DNA of 64,000 nucleotides from an uncultured Lachnospiraceae bacterium (GTDB lineage: Bacteria > Bacillota > Clostridia > Lachnospirales > Lachnospiraceae), in NCBI GenBank assembly GCA_910588125.1, contig CAJUPI010000002.1, positions 62,001 through 126,000 of the forward strand, read 5' to 3'. Positions 17,054 to 25,797 of the stretch are shown here, one piece after another (the stretch's first letter is position 1; each line of letters begins with the position of its first letter). A model generated the notes under the pieces. It was not told the DNA's origin. It searched no databases and was given only the letters and a program-made list of their open reading frames with translations. Made by a program: the position numbers and the translations under genes.

Positions 17054-18199
17054 ATGAGGGCAATGAGATTTCCGTTTTCGGGGCCGGGAGGAAAAAGCCC
17101 CAAAAGGCCGGGGCAGATAGCAGCAGGATTTCTAGCCGTGCTGGCCGTGGGGCTGCTGGTCTTCCCGTCCCTGGCAAAAGAGCAGGTAAGGGTAGAATAT
17201 GACAATTTACGGCAGCTTTTGCTGGAGGGAAATCTGGAGCTAAAAGAAGCGAATGACAGCTACGAGAGCAACAAGCAAAACCAGCAGAAGCTGATGGAGC
17301 AGATGCGGGATGAGCAGGCTTATATGAAGTTCCTGGCAGAAAAATATGAAGACACGGAGGAGGAGGCTACCTATCGGTCGAATGCCGCAATCCTGGGGGC
17401 CCAGGCGACCCGGTTATCGAAGCAGCTGGAATCAATGAACCGGCAGACGAGGACGCTTTCGGTAGAGGAGAACACGGATTCTTACACGATGGCGGCGCAG
17501 AGTGTGATGAATTCCTATAATCAGATGGTACTGAATGTGACTGCCAGTGAAAAACGTGTTCAGGCCGCTGAGGTTTCTTATGAAGCTACGGTAAAAAAGC
17601 ATTCTGCGGGGACGGCGACTGCGATACAGGTATCAGAGGCGGCGGACCGTTTGGACAGCCAGCGCAATCTTCTGGCGGCTTATCAACAGCAGGCAGGCCA
17701 GTTGCGATTTCAGCTTTTGTCGATGTTGGGACTGCCAGATGACGGGACGGTTATTATCGGCGCGCTTCCCGAACCGGATTTGACGGCAGTGGATGCAGTG
17801 GATTATGAGGCGGATAAGCAGAGAGCAGTTAATAATAACAGCTCTGTGCAGAATGTCCGTCATTCCCGGGCAGGCACTACCTCGGAGATTCGCCAAAAGG
17901 CGGCGGAGGAGATGGAGGCTGTGGGCAATGCCGAGGCAGAATTTTTGTCCATTTATCAGGAGCTGCAGGCGGCAAGATTGCAATATCTGGCGGCGGCGGA
18001 TGCTTATGACAGTGCCTGTATGGACTATGATTCTTTGCAGCTGAAGCAGAGGGCAGGAATGCTGAGCCGGACGGAATATCTGGAAGGGGAAGCGGAGTAT
18101 CTGCAGAAGGCGGCGGATTATGGCGAAGCGTCAATGAACTTGACGGCAGCGATGGAGAGTTATCGCTGGGCAGTGAAAGGGACAGAAGAAATGCGGTAG
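17054..18199 (+). CDS. TolC-like coiled-coil protein, second copy
   Basis: A 381-residue exported helical protein related to the preceding one: both have paired long helices, the repeat KKHSAGTATAIQVSEAADRL in the first half and LKQRAGMLSRTEYLEGEAEY in the second, and an ending of the type MESYRWAVKG. A signal or anchor segment IAAGFLAVLAVGLLVFPSLA follows a basic N-terminus. ATG 17054 is chosen over upstream GTG codons because GAGGAGG (17041-17047) lies six bases before it. It ends the exporter operon, since a strong terminator follows at 18225. Two different TolC-like subunits could form a mixed assembly; this is inference. Confidence 0.8.
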   Translation: MRAMRFPFSGPGGKSPKRPGQIAAGFLAVLAVGLLVFPSLAKEQVRVEYDNLRQLLLEGNLELKEANDSYESNKQNQQKLMEQMRDEQAYMKFLAEKYEDTEEEATYRSNAAILGAQATRLSKQLESMNRQTRTLSVEENTDSYTMAAQSVMNSYNQMVLNVTASEKRVQAAEVSYEATVKKHSAGTATAIQVSEAADRLDSQRNLLAAYQQQAGQLRFQLLSMLGLPDDGTVIIGALPEPDLTAVDAVDYEADKQRAVNNNSSVQNVRHSRAGTTSEIRQKAAEEMEAVGNAEAEFLSIYQELQAARLQYLAAADAYDSACMDYDSLQLKQRAGMLSRTEYLEGEAEYLQKAADYGEASMNLTAAMESYRWAVKGTEEMR

Positions 18200-18224
18200 C
18201 ATAATTGCAGAAAAATAGCAATCT

Positions 18225-18271
18225 AAGTGTAAAATCTTTGTCTATTTTGGAAAAGATTTTACACTTTTTTT
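18225..18271 (+). terminator. Rho-independent terminator of the RND exporter operon
   Basis: A perfect 14-bp stem, AGTGTAAAATCTTT at 18226-18239 and AAAGATTTTACACT at 18252-18265, is followed by a run of T residues (18265-18271). It lies 26 bases after the second TolC-like gene. The A-T outer pair at 18225/18266 extends the stem. Confidence 0.85.
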
Positions 18272-18434
18272 AATAACAAAGAGAAAACATATATTATAGC
18301 AGGAGTAACGAAATATAACACCTATTTTTGTGCAATATTTTGATGATTTTTAAAAAATATGATAAAAATGCATAAAAAATAGAGAAAAATAAGAAGATAA
18401 ATTTATTTGATATAGATAAAAAATAAAAATAATT

Positions 18435-18480
18435 ATGTTTAAATATAGCAATAGACAACAATTTTAAACATGTATATAAT
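18435..18480 (+). promoter_or_regulatory. Promoter of the sugar operon overlapped by an inverted repeat
   Basis: The 436 bases between the exporter operon and the first ROK gene hold the terminator above and then a very AT-rich leader with no gene. Within it, TAGACA at 18452-18457 and TATAAT at 18475-18480 are separated by 17 bases, a near-consensus sigma-A promoter. An inverted repeat, ATGTTTAAA at 18435-18443 and TTTAAACAT at 18463-18471, straddles the -35 element and spacer and could be an operator. The predicted transcript would have a leader of about 150 bases before ATG 18636. Confidence 0.6.
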
Positions 18481-18635
18481 AGACAATACAAGAGAAGATC
18501 ATAAGGTTTTAAATGTATAAGCAATTTAGACAGAATATAGAAGGTAAAACGGAATAGTTTTTGTTCGAGATATCAGAAGGAATGTTGATTTTTCGATGAT
18601 TTAATAAAGCGGGTAATACTTTTGGGAGAATATTT

Positions 18636-19580
18636 ATGGAAAAAAAGGTAGTAATGGCAGTTGATATCGGAGGATCGAAATATGCAGTAGGGCTTGTGCG
18701 GGAAAATGGGACGATAATCTGTAAACGCCGATATGATTGGAAACATATATCAGCAGAAAGCGTGATTGAAGAGATTTGTGAATCAATGCAGGAAATGATG
18801 GCGGCTAATCCCTGGGAAATTGTCCATTCGATCGGGATTACGATTACCGGCCTGACAGATCCGATGACCGGCGTCTGGATTTCTTCTTGTTTTATGGATA
18901 TTTATGAGCTTCCTGTGGGAAGAATGATCCGGGAGCGCTTTGGCCGTCCGGTATTTATTGAAAATGACTGTAATGCCAGTGCAGTGGCAGAACGGAAATT
19001 TGGATTGTGTAAAAAAACCGATCATTTTGTATACCTTACCGTCAGCAATAGCATTGGCGGGGCTTTGTTTTTAAACGGCAGGCTATATCGGGGAGGAATG
19101 GGCTTTGCCGGTGAGATTGGTAACTGTTGGGTAGACGAAGAGCTTCCCCCAGGCAGAGGAAACAAGGATAAGAGAAAAAGGAATGCGCTGGAGAATGTGG
19201 CTTCCGGCCGCGGTTTGGTTCAGACTTATCTGAAGTTGGGCGGTGATAAAAAGATTGAAGGGGAGACGCCGGACGGAGTGGGAATCGCTCTGCTGGCTAA
19301 GGAAGGGGATTTGACGGCTAAAAAGGCTTTCGAGATGGAAGGCAGATATTTGGGACAGGTGATTGCTACCTGTATTATGCTCCTGAATCCGGAACGAGTG
19401 ATTATCGGAGGAGGAGTGGCCATGTCTTTTGAACTATTTAAAGAATCTTTGATGGAGGTAGTGAAAAACGAGGCCAAAAGCCTGCGTGGATATTTTCCTA
19501 AGATACAGGTTACGGCTTTGGGATATGACAGTGGTTTGTTAGGAGCGGCTGCCATTGCACTATGTGAGTTGGATTGCTGA
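18636..19580 (+). CDS. ROK-family sugar kinase, first copy
   Basis: A 314-residue ROK protein (repressor/ORF/kinase family), probably an ATP-dependent sugar or amino-sugar kinase. It starts directly with the ATP-binding motif MAVDIGGSKYAVGLV and has no helix-turn-helix, so it is a kinase rather than a repressor. The catalytic region reads VFIENDCNASAVAE. The usual zinc motif with CxCGxxGCxE is absent; the corresponding stretch is GEIGNCWVDEELPPGRGN, followed by NVASGRGL. The second ATP motif is RVIIGGGVAM. It opens an eight-gene operon and lies 13 bases from a second ROK gene. The substrate is unknown. Confidence 0.88.
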   Translation: MEKKVVMAVDIGGSKYAVGLVRENGTIICKRRYDWKHISAESVIEEICESMQEMMAANPWEIVHSIGITITGLTDPMTGVWISSCFMDIYELPVGRMIRERFGRPVFIENDCNASAVAERKFGLCKKTDHFVYLTVSNSIGGALFLNGRLYRGGMGFAGEIGNCWVDEELPPGRGNKDKRKRNALENVASGRGLVQTYLKLGGDKKIEGETPDGVGIALLAKEGDLTAKKAFEMEGRYLGQVIATCIMLLNPERVIIGGGVAMSFELFKESLMEVVKNEAKSLRGYFPKIQVTALGYDSGLLGAAAIALCELDC

Positions 19581-19593
19581 GAGGAGTGACTTC

Positions 19594-20487
19594 ATGAAGC
19601 AAAAGACGGTTTTGGGGATTGATATTGGCGGAACCAAAGTCGGCGTAGGTCTGGTGACAAATAAAGGGAAAATATGGGATTCTCTCCGGTATCCTCAAAG
19701 ATATTGTGAGATCGAAGAATGGACGGAAGAATTATCGAAAAAAATTCAAGAGCTCTTAGACCGGAATGAGATGGAAGTGGAGGTAACTGCTATCGGGGTG
19801 GGTTCCCGGGGGCATGTGGACTTTCGGAATCAGCGGCTGTTATCAACAACGATTATGAAGGTGACGCCAGGCTTTGATTTATGTGGCAGACTGAAAAACC
19901 AGTTTGGCTTGCCGGTTTATATTGATAATGATGTGAAAGCGGCGGCCTGCGGGGAATTGCTTTTTGGAGCCGGGATTCAGTTCCAGGATTTTGTCTGCTA
20001 CAATGTGGGGACGGGAATCGCCGCTGCTGTGGTGGTGAATGGAAAGCTGGTCAGGGGTAAAGGGAACAATGCCGGTGAGATCGGCTATGATCTTCTCGCC
20101 GGCCCTGCTTCTGACAGTTCTTTCCGCGATTTGGAAAGCCAGGCTTCCGGCCGGGGGATTGAACGGGTAACGGGAATGCCGGCTGCCGTTGTTTTTGATC
20201 AGGCGAAAAATGGCGGAAGGCGTGCCGAGGAGGCCGTGGATCGGGTTTTGTATTTATTGTCGGCGTCAGTGGTAAATATTGCACATCTGCTGGACCCTCA
20301 GCTTTTCAGCTTTGTGGGAGGAGTGGTTTCGGATCCCTGGTTTTTTGATCGGCTGCAGAGAAATGTACGGGCGATGACGGGCGAGGGCTGGCGTTTTCAG
20401 CTCCAGGTTTCCAATCTCGGGGTAGAGAAAATCGGTATATTGGGAGCCGCCGGAGTGGCGTTATATAAAAGACACATTGGATCATGA
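19594..20487 (+). CDS. ROK-family sugar kinase, second copy
   Basis: A 297-residue ROK kinase, clearly different in sequence from its neighbour. Motifs are VLGIDIGGTKVGVGLV at the start, VYIDNDVKAAACGE at the catalytic Asp, and NVGTGIAAAVVVNG. Like the first copy it lacks the Cys-rich zinc motif: after NNAGEIGYDLL comes a stretch with no cysteines, then SQASGRGIE. ATG 19594 is chosen because GAGGAG (19581-19586) precedes it and the protein then starts at the ATP motif. Two kinases in tandem suggest either two phosphorylation steps or a heteromer. The substrate is unknown. Confidence 0.88.
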   Translation: MKQKTVLGIDIGGTKVGVGLVTNKGKIWDSLRYPQRYCEIEEWTEELSKKIQELLDRNEMEVEVTAIGVGSRGHVDFRNQRLLSTTIMKVTPGFDLCGRLKNQFGLPVYIDNDVKAAACGELLFGAGIQFQDFVCYNVGTGIAAAVVVNGKLVRGKGNNAGEIGYDLLAGPASDSSFRDLESQASGRGIERVTGMPAAVVFDQAKNGGRRAEEAVDRVLYLLSASVVNIAHLLDPQLFSFVGGVVSDPWFFDRLQRNVRAMTGEGWRFQLQVSNLGVEKIGILGAAGVALYKRHIGS

Positions 20488-20556
20488 TTTCATAGAATCG
20501 AACTGCCGGCCGGGGTTTGCATTCTTGAAAAATAGATTTAAAGGAGAAGAAAGTTT

Positions 20557-21924
20557 ATGAAAAAAGGATTATGTTTGTTATTGACTGCAGCTTTAGTACT
20601 TGGTTCTCTGACAGGCTGTGGTGGTTCCAAGAATGATTCCTCTGCTGGCAACAACAATGCACCGGCGGCGGGAGAGAGTGCCAGTTCTGGCGGTTCATCC
20701 GGCGGCGGTGCCCAGGCGGAAGCCGGCAACACTACGGAAGACGGAAAATACGATCTGGTATTCTGGGTGTATTCGGATGCAGTTTTAAATGACCAGGGAA
20801 AATTGTTTAACCGGTGGGTGGAGGAGTATTGCGAGGAAAATCCCAATGTAAATTCCATTACACTGATTGGTAAGAATGATGCAGATCTGCTTACGAGTCT
20901 GATGGCTGGTGTCGGGCTTCCGGATATGTTCTTTGCCAGTGCCCGTAATATGCGTCAGTATAAGGAAGCGATCGATCTGTTGGATCTGACTCCGGTATAT
21001 GATTCCGAAGAAGGCTATAAAGATGGATTTTATGATTCTGCCATTGCGGCGGTTTCTCAGGACGGAGGCATGTGGGCGATTCCCTTTATGAGTTATGTTC
21101 CGATTATTTTCCGCAATACGGACGTGCTGGAGAAGGCGGGTATCGACTGGAAGAATGAGCCGCTGAAAACCTGGGATGTGTTTTTTGAGCAGTGTGAGAA
21201 GGTAAAGGCAGCGGGGATTGATGCCACCCATTCCTGGTCTCAGGGCGGTTATTATTGTCCTGGTGCAGTGCTGGCAAGTGATGCTCAGAATCTGACGGTA
21301 GGAGTAGAAAACGGCGAGACGACCCTGCAGCCGGATCAGCTGGTCCGCACCTTTGAAACTTTGCAGAAGCTGGAGAGCTATTCTAACGGAATGTCCTATA
21401 GCGATGCACCGGCATCCGAAGCATTTAAGGCCGGAGAATTGGCATTTATCGCTGTTGGCCCTTGGAATGAGCCGGATTACATTCAGGCAGGAACGCATTA
21501 TGATGTGCAGCTGATTCCTCCTTATGAGGAAAATGGCTGGACCGGAGGACTTCAGGGCTGGGATTTCATGTATGGTGTCAACACCGGGGATGAGGGAAGA
21601 AATGAGGCGATCCGCGGCTGGCTTAAGAAAATGGGATCTTTTGAGGTACAGCAGGAATTTGCTAAGGTTATCGGCCGCTCTGTACTTCGTGAGGATGCTA
21701 TGGATGATCCGGAAACTCAGCAGACAGAAATGCTGTCTATCCTGGCAACTGGCTTGAAATGCGGTATGAATCAGATGAATTTTGGTCACAGCAGCGTGTT
21801 CTGGACCAGTGCTATCGGTGATGTGGCGCCTGCAGTTGCCAACGGCTCGGTAACACCGGAGGATGGAGCACAGCAGCTTATCGACGGCATCAATGGATTA
21901 TATGCTGAGGCTGGAGAAGAATAA
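20557..21924 (+). CDS. Sugar ABC transporter solute-binding lipoprotein
   Basis: A 455-residue lipoprotein with signal peptide and lipobox LTGCGG (Cys at about residue 22), then a Ser/Gly/Ala-rich linker and a family 1 solute-binding fold: YDLVFWVYSDAVL, the hydrophobic segment LLTSLMAGVGLPDMFFA, and MWAIPFMSYVPIIFRNTDVL. Aromatic residues in the second half (GLQGWDFMYG) fit a carbohydrate site. RBS AAAGGAG precedes ATG 20557. It delivers substrate to the permeases at 22005 and 22951. A hairpin between this gene and the permeases could raise its expression relative to them, as is common in such operons. The exact ligand is not readable; the downstream enzymes suggest a sugar or aminated sugar. 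Confidence 0.92.
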   Translation: MKKGLCLLLTAALVLGSLTGCGGSKNDSSAGNNNAPAAGESASSGGSSGGGAQAEAGNTTEDGKYDLVFWVYSDAVLNDQGKLFNRWVEEYCEENPNVNSITLIGKNDADLLTSLMAGVGLPDMFFASARNMRQYKEAIDLLDLTPVYDSEEGYKDGFYDSAIAAVSQDGGMWAIPFMSYVPIIFRNTDVLEKAGIDWKNEPLKTWDVFFEQCEKVKAAGIDATHSWSQGGYYCPGAVLASDAQNLTVGVENGETTLQPDQLVRTFETLQKLESYSNGMSYSDAPASEAFKAGELAFIAVGPWNEPDYIQAGTHYDVQLIPPYEENGWTGGLQGWDFMYGVNTGDEGRNEAIRGWLKKMGSFEVQQEFAKVIGRSVLREDAMDDPETQQTEMLSILATGLKCGMNQMNFGHSSVFWTSAIGDVAPAVANGSVTPEDGAQQLIDGINGLYAEAGEE

Positions 21925-21942
21925 AGGAATTTTTCCGCAGAC

Positions 21943-21977
21943 AGAACCGTCGAAGTCGGACAGGCTTTGACGGTTCT
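21943..21977 (+). other. Intercistronic hairpin after the solute-binding gene
   Basis: AGAACCGTC at 21943-21951 pairs with GACGGTTCT at 21969-21977 around a 17-base loop that can extend the stem by AAG/CTT. No T-tract follows, so it is not a standard terminator. Hairpins at this place often protect the mRNA of the solute-binding protein gene or partly attenuate permease expression. Confidence 0.6.
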
Positions 21978-22004
21978 CAGGCGGACTTGAAAGGGGCATA
22001 ATTG

Positions 22005-22937
22005 ATGAAATCTACTTTTAAGTACCGGGCACGAAGATATTTACTGAACTATCTGGGACTTCTGCCGTTCTTTTTGCTGTTCGCGGTGTTCATTCTTTAT
22101 CCTTTCTTTCAAGGGGTATTTATGAGCTTTACCGATTGGTCCGTATCCAGCAGAGGAAGCGTTAATTTTGTGGGACTTGACAATTATACTCTGGTTCTTT
22201 CCGGCAAGGGAACCACTTCTGTCCGTTTCCTGAAGTCGGTTAAGAATCTGGTGATTTATGTTCCCCTGACACTTTCTATCGGTCTTACTCTGTCCCTGGT
22301 CCTGGCGCTGATCACCCGCCAGCTTTCCCAAAAGCTTTTTAATGTATTCCGGGGAGTTTATTTTGTGCCTTATGTATTGCCGTTGTTTTTATGTGCAGGT
22401 ATCTGGCAGTGGTTTATGACCACCGGAACCGGCCTGGTGGCTTCTTTTCTTGCCAACATCGGGATTGGCCGCGGGATTACCTGGGACAGTACAGAATTCT
22501 ATGCGATTATTTATGTATTAATGGTGGATATCTGGAATTCCGCCGGTTTTAATTTTGTAATTATCAGCGCAGGGATGGCGGATATTTCGCCGGATCTTTA
22601 TGAAGCAGCAGAGATTGACGGAGCCTCGACTTTCCAGAAGATGACAAAGATTACCATTCCGCTTTTGGAGCCGATCTTGTTTTTCGTGGTTACATATGGC
22701 TTTATCAGTGCTCTTCAGGTGTATGATATTCCGTGGATCATTTCCAATGGAAGCGATATCAACAGCGTAGGCGGCCCGGGGCAGGTGATGTCCTTCCCGG
22801 TGATGGAGATGGTGCGAAACATTTATCTGGGCGGGAAATCCGGCTTGGGACGGGCCTGTGCAGAAGGGGTTACCCTGATGATGGCGATTTTGGCGGTGAC
22901 AGTCGTACAGTTTAAGGCCCGCCGTAAGAAAGTATAA
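22005..22937 (+). CDS. Sugar ABC transporter permease, MalF type
   Basis: A 310-residue membrane protein with about six helices, starting LLNYLGLLPFFLLFAVFILY. The EAA loop reads YEAAEIDGASTFQKMTKITIP, the contact site for the ATPase. ATG 22005 is preferred over TTG 22002; AAAGGGG lies upstream. It partners the MalG-type permease at 22951 and the lipoprotein at 20557. No ATP-binding subunit is encoded in the operon, so a shared MsmK-type ATPase is expected elsewhere. Confidence 0.92.
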   Translation: MKSTFKYRARRYLLNYLGLLPFFLLFAVFILYPFFQGVFMSFTDWSVSSRGSVNFVGLDNYTLVLSGKGTTSVRFLKSVKNLVIYVPLTLSIGLTLSLVLALITRQLSQKLFNVFRGVYFVPYVLPLFLCAGIWQWFMTTGTGLVASFLANIGIGRGITWDSTEFYAIIYVLMVDIWNSAGFNFVIISAGMADISPDLYEAAEIDGASTFQKMTKITIPLLEPILFFVVTYGFISALQVYDIPWIISNGSDINSVGGPGQVMSFPVMEMVRNIYLGGKSGLGRACAEGVTLMMAILAVTVVQFKARRKKV

Positions 22938-22950
22938 GGAGGGGAAGCGC

Positions 22951-23778
22951 TTGAAGACAAAAAAGAGAGGGGAACAATGTGTTTTGATTCTGCTGGCATC
23001 GGTCTGGGCATTGGTATGCCTGTTTCCTTTGTGGGTCTTGTTCAGTGGAACCTTTTCTCTGGATACCAACAATCTGACCCGGACATTTTTCCCCAATTCC
23101 CTAGCAAACGGAATTTCAAAATGTAAGGAAGCGTTGCTGACGGTAGAGATAGCGGCGTCTACAGTCCATACTCTGATTTATACCAGTATCACGGTAATCG
23201 GGATTCTGGTGATCAGTTCCCTGGCAGCCTATGAGTTTACCTTTTATAATTTTCCTCTGAAAAAGGTTTTATTCGGGCTTTTAATGGCCAGTATGATGCT
23301 CCCACAAGTGTTGTATATTATTCCCTTATATCGTCTGGTATTCAGCATGAATCTGGCGGACAGCTTTGCCGGAATTTCATTTCCGATGATGGTATCCGCC
23401 CTGTCTGTATTTATTATGATGCAGTTTTTGGAGGATTTGCCGTTGTCCTTTATCGAATCGGCCAGAATTGACGGGGCCGGACATTTTCAGATCTATAGAA
23501 GGATTGTGTTGCCGCTGATGCGGAATGGGATTTTGACAACGGTAGTTTTGATGTTTATGAAGATATGGGGCCAATATTTGTGGCCGGCTTTGGTTACCGG
23601 ACAGAAAATCAAGCCGATCAGCGTGACGATTTCCAACATGTTGAATCCGAATTTCTGGGTGGATCCCAGGACGAAGATTGCCGCCATGCTGATTGCTATG
23701 ATTCCGCCGATGACAATTTATCTGGTATTCCAGAGATACGTAATTGAAGGAATTACCATGTCAGGCGTAAAGGGTTAA
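22951..23778 (+). CDS. Sugar ABC transporter permease, MalG type
   Basis: A 275-residue membrane protein beginning with a TTG codon, supported by AGGAGGGG at 22938-22945. Helix 1 (CVLILLASVWALVCLFPLWV) is followed by the typical loop after FSLDTNN, the EAA loop ESARIDGAGHFQIYRRIVLP and the C-terminal motif EGITMSGVKG, which is diagnostic of MalG-type permeases. It forms the translocation channel with the preceding permease. Confidence 0.92.
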   Translation: MKTKKRGEQCVLILLASVWALVCLFPLWVLFSGTFSLDTNNLTRTFFPNSLANGISKCKEALLTVEIAASTVHTLIYTSITVIGILVISSLAAYEFTFYNFPLKKVLFGLLMASMMLPQVLYIIPLYRLVFSMNLADSFAGISFPMMVSALSVFIMMQFLEDLPLSFIESARIDGAGHFQIYRRIVLPLMRNGILTTVVLMFMKIWGQYLWPALVTGQKIKPISVTISNMLNPNFWVDPRTKIAAMLIAMIPPMTIYLVFQRYVIEGITMSGVKG

Positions 23779-23793
23779 GGAGGACAGGTAAAA

Positions 23794-24702
23794 ATGAATG
23801 AATATGTGATTTCCAGAGAAGAACTGCGTAAATGGTGTTCGGTTCCGGTGGAGGAACTGGCCAATCATCCGGATCGCAAGATGGATCTGATGATGGGAGA
23901 TGACAAGAAAGCACTCTTAGAGCAAATCGGGAATATGATTACCGATGAGGTGATTGCCAATAATGAAAAGGGAAAGAATACGGTCTGGATCCTTCCGGGA
24001 GGGATCGGCAGTGTTTACGATGTATTTATCCGCCGGGTAAATGAAGAACGAATCAGCCTGAAAAACCTTTATGTTTTCCATGTAGATCAATGGCTGGATT
24101 GGGAATACCGCCTGTTTCCGGTGACTAATTTACGTTTTAGCATGAGAGGAAAAATGACTCAGACCTTTTATGCTAAAATCGATCCAGAGCTGAATGTACC
24201 GGAAAGCCAGCGCTTCTTTCCTGATCCGGCAGATCCGGATTTGATTGATCAGAAAATTGAAGAGCTGGGAGGCGTGGACACGATTCTGGGGGGCGTAGGC
24301 TGCAAGGGACTGGTAGGCTGGAATGAAAGACCGGTTTCCAATGTACACCATATTACCCTGGAGCAGTATAGAAATTCCAAGACCAGAGTGGTGCATATGA
24401 ACGATGAGACGATCATCGCCTATGCGGAGAGGGAATTTGGCGGCTGCTATGAGGCGCTTCCTCAAAACGGAATTACTATTGGCATGAAATCCATGCTGAC
24501 AGCAAAGCGGGCGATCTTTATTGTAATGACCGGCTCCTGGAAAGAGACGGTAGTGCGGGTGGCGCTGTTTAGCGAGCCGACTACAGAATATCCGATTACT
24601 CTGTTTCCGGCATCAGTGCCGCAATGCATTATGTGTTGTGACACGAAGACCGCGGATCATGTGATATCCAGAAAATATCAGGATGCCCCGATACTTCGAT
24701 GA
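23794..24702 (+). CDS. NagB/6-phosphogluconolactonase-fold protein with altered active site
   Basis: A 302-residue protein resembling glucosamine-6-phosphate deaminase (NagB). A nucleotide-fold start (TVWILPGGIGSVYDVFIRRV) is followed by VFHVDQWLDWEYR at the place of the NagB MDEY motif, and ILGGVGCKGLVGWNERP at the place of the family motif GIGxDGHIAFNEP. The aspartate and histidine of that motif are Lys and Leu here, while the Asn-Glu pair is kept. Ring opening and deamination as in NagB therefore look impaired, so it may be a different isomerase or a ligand-binding relative. A later segment MKSMLTAKRAIFIVMTG matches the NagB phosphate-site region. The gene lies between the importer and a PfkB kinase, overlapping the frame upstream of the latter. 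Confidence 0.72.
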   Translation: MNEYVISREELRKWCSVPVEELANHPDRKMDLMMGDDKKALLEQIGNMITDEVIANNEKGKNTVWILPGGIGSVYDVFIRRVNEERISLKNLYVFHVDQWLDWEYRLFPVTNLRFSMRGKMTQTFYAKIDPELNVPESQRFFPDPADPDLIDQKIEELGGVDTILGGVGCKGLVGWNERPVSNVHHITLEQYRNSKTRVVHMNDETIIAYAEREFGGCYEALPQNGITIGMKSMLTAKRAIFIVMTGSWKETVVRVALFSEPTTEYPITLFPASVPQCIMCCDTKTADHVISRKYQDAPILR

Positions 24703-24776
24703 CGCAAAGAATGAAAAACAGGGGGCCTGTACAGATACCAGACAAAGTCCCCTACAGGAAAGGAAAGAAACAGGCT

Positions 24777-25712
24777 ATGGAAAAGACACCACAGGTAATT
24801 GTCGCCTATTCCCATAATGTATCCCAGGCAACACGGGTACATAAGCTTCCGCGGCCGGGAGAGACAGTCCGGGCGCTAAAAGCCAGCGCTGGTATGGATG
24901 GCGCAAAGGGGACTAACACTGCAGTGGCCTGTGCCAGGACAGGAGCCAGCGTTGCTATGGTGGCTCATGTAAAAGGTGGGGACTGGTACTATAAGGCTCA
25001 GCAGGTATTGAAGGAAAATGCAATCGATGACACATATGTGATCCTGGGTGAGGGAATCAAAGACTCCTCGGGGGTGGTCCTGATCGATGATGAAGGAAAC
25101 AATATGATTGTCTTGGGGGCACACAATGAACAGGAGATACCAGAACAGGAGATAGATACTGCGCTGGAGGCCATGAGAGGTGCAGCATACTGCATTACCG
25201 GTTACGAGATCAATGAAAAAAGTGTCCGGCATATTTTGAAAAAGGCCAGAGAGCTGGGAATGAAAACAGTGGTAAATCCCTCTCCGATTCCTGATTTTGT
25301 TCCGGATTACTGGAATAATATCAGCATCCTGATTTTAAATGAAGTGGAGATCGTCCGGATGTTGGATTTGGCTGGAGTGTCTTATGAGGAAGGAAACTGG
25401 GAGGATTGTGCCAGAAAATTAAAAGAGGCCTATGGAGTAGGCGATATTGTGGTGACTCTGGGTAAGAATGGCTTTTTCTGCATAGAAGGAGAAAAGATTT
25501 ATCAGGCTGCCGGTATTGAAGTTACGAGCAAAGACACTACTGGGGCAGGGGATGGGTATATGGGTTCCATGACGGCTAGACTGGCGATGGGAGACAGCCT
25601 GGCGGAGGCATGTCTTTATGCCAACCGTTACTGTTCCATTTCTGTCCAGCGCGATGGGACCATCAGCAGTTATCCGACGGCTGAGGAGGCAGAACGGATT
25701 TGGCAAAGCTGA
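24777..25712 (+). CDS. PfkB-family carbohydrate kinase
   Basis: A sugar kinase of the ribokinase/PfkB family, 311 residues from ATG 24777. The N-terminal motif is AGMDGAKGTNTAVACARTGA (family GGKGxNxA). The C-terminal ATP and catalytic motif is DTTGAGDGYMGSM, with Asp as base. ATG 24777 gives a normal family N-terminus (PQVIVAYSHNV) and follows AGGAAAGG; an upstream in-frame ATG at 24699 overlaps the previous stop (ATGA) and would add 26 basic residues, so it cannot be excluded. Next to a double-SIS protein, the pair recalls FrlD (kinase) and FrlB (deglycase) of Amadori-product catabolism, or tagatose/amino-sugar kinases; this is inference. Confidence 0.88.
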   Translation: MEKTPQVIVAYSHNVSQATRVHKLPRPGETVRALKASAGMDGAKGTNTAVACARTGASVAMVAHVKGGDWYYKAQQVLKENAIDDTYVILGEGIKDSSGVVLIDDEGNNMIVLGAHNEQEIPEQEIDTALEAMRGAAYCITGYEINEKSVRHILKKARELGMKTVVNPSPIPDFVPDYWNNISILILNEVEIVRMLDLAGVSYEEGNWEDCARKLKEAYGVGDIVVTLGKNGFFCIEGEKIYQAAGIEVTSKDTTGAGDGYMGSMTARLAMGDSLAEACLYANRYCSISVQRDGTISSYPTAEEAERIWQS

Positions 25713-25797
25713 GTAGCTGGTTTAAAGAACATAAAGAATGTAACAGTTCAGAGAACCTGAACGGATAGTGAGGAATAGCACACATAGGAGGTTCGAA

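Noticed and set aside
20785..21789. Open frame of 334 codons antisense to the solute-binding lipoprotein gene
   Set aside because: It lies wholly within a well-supported gene and resembles no family.
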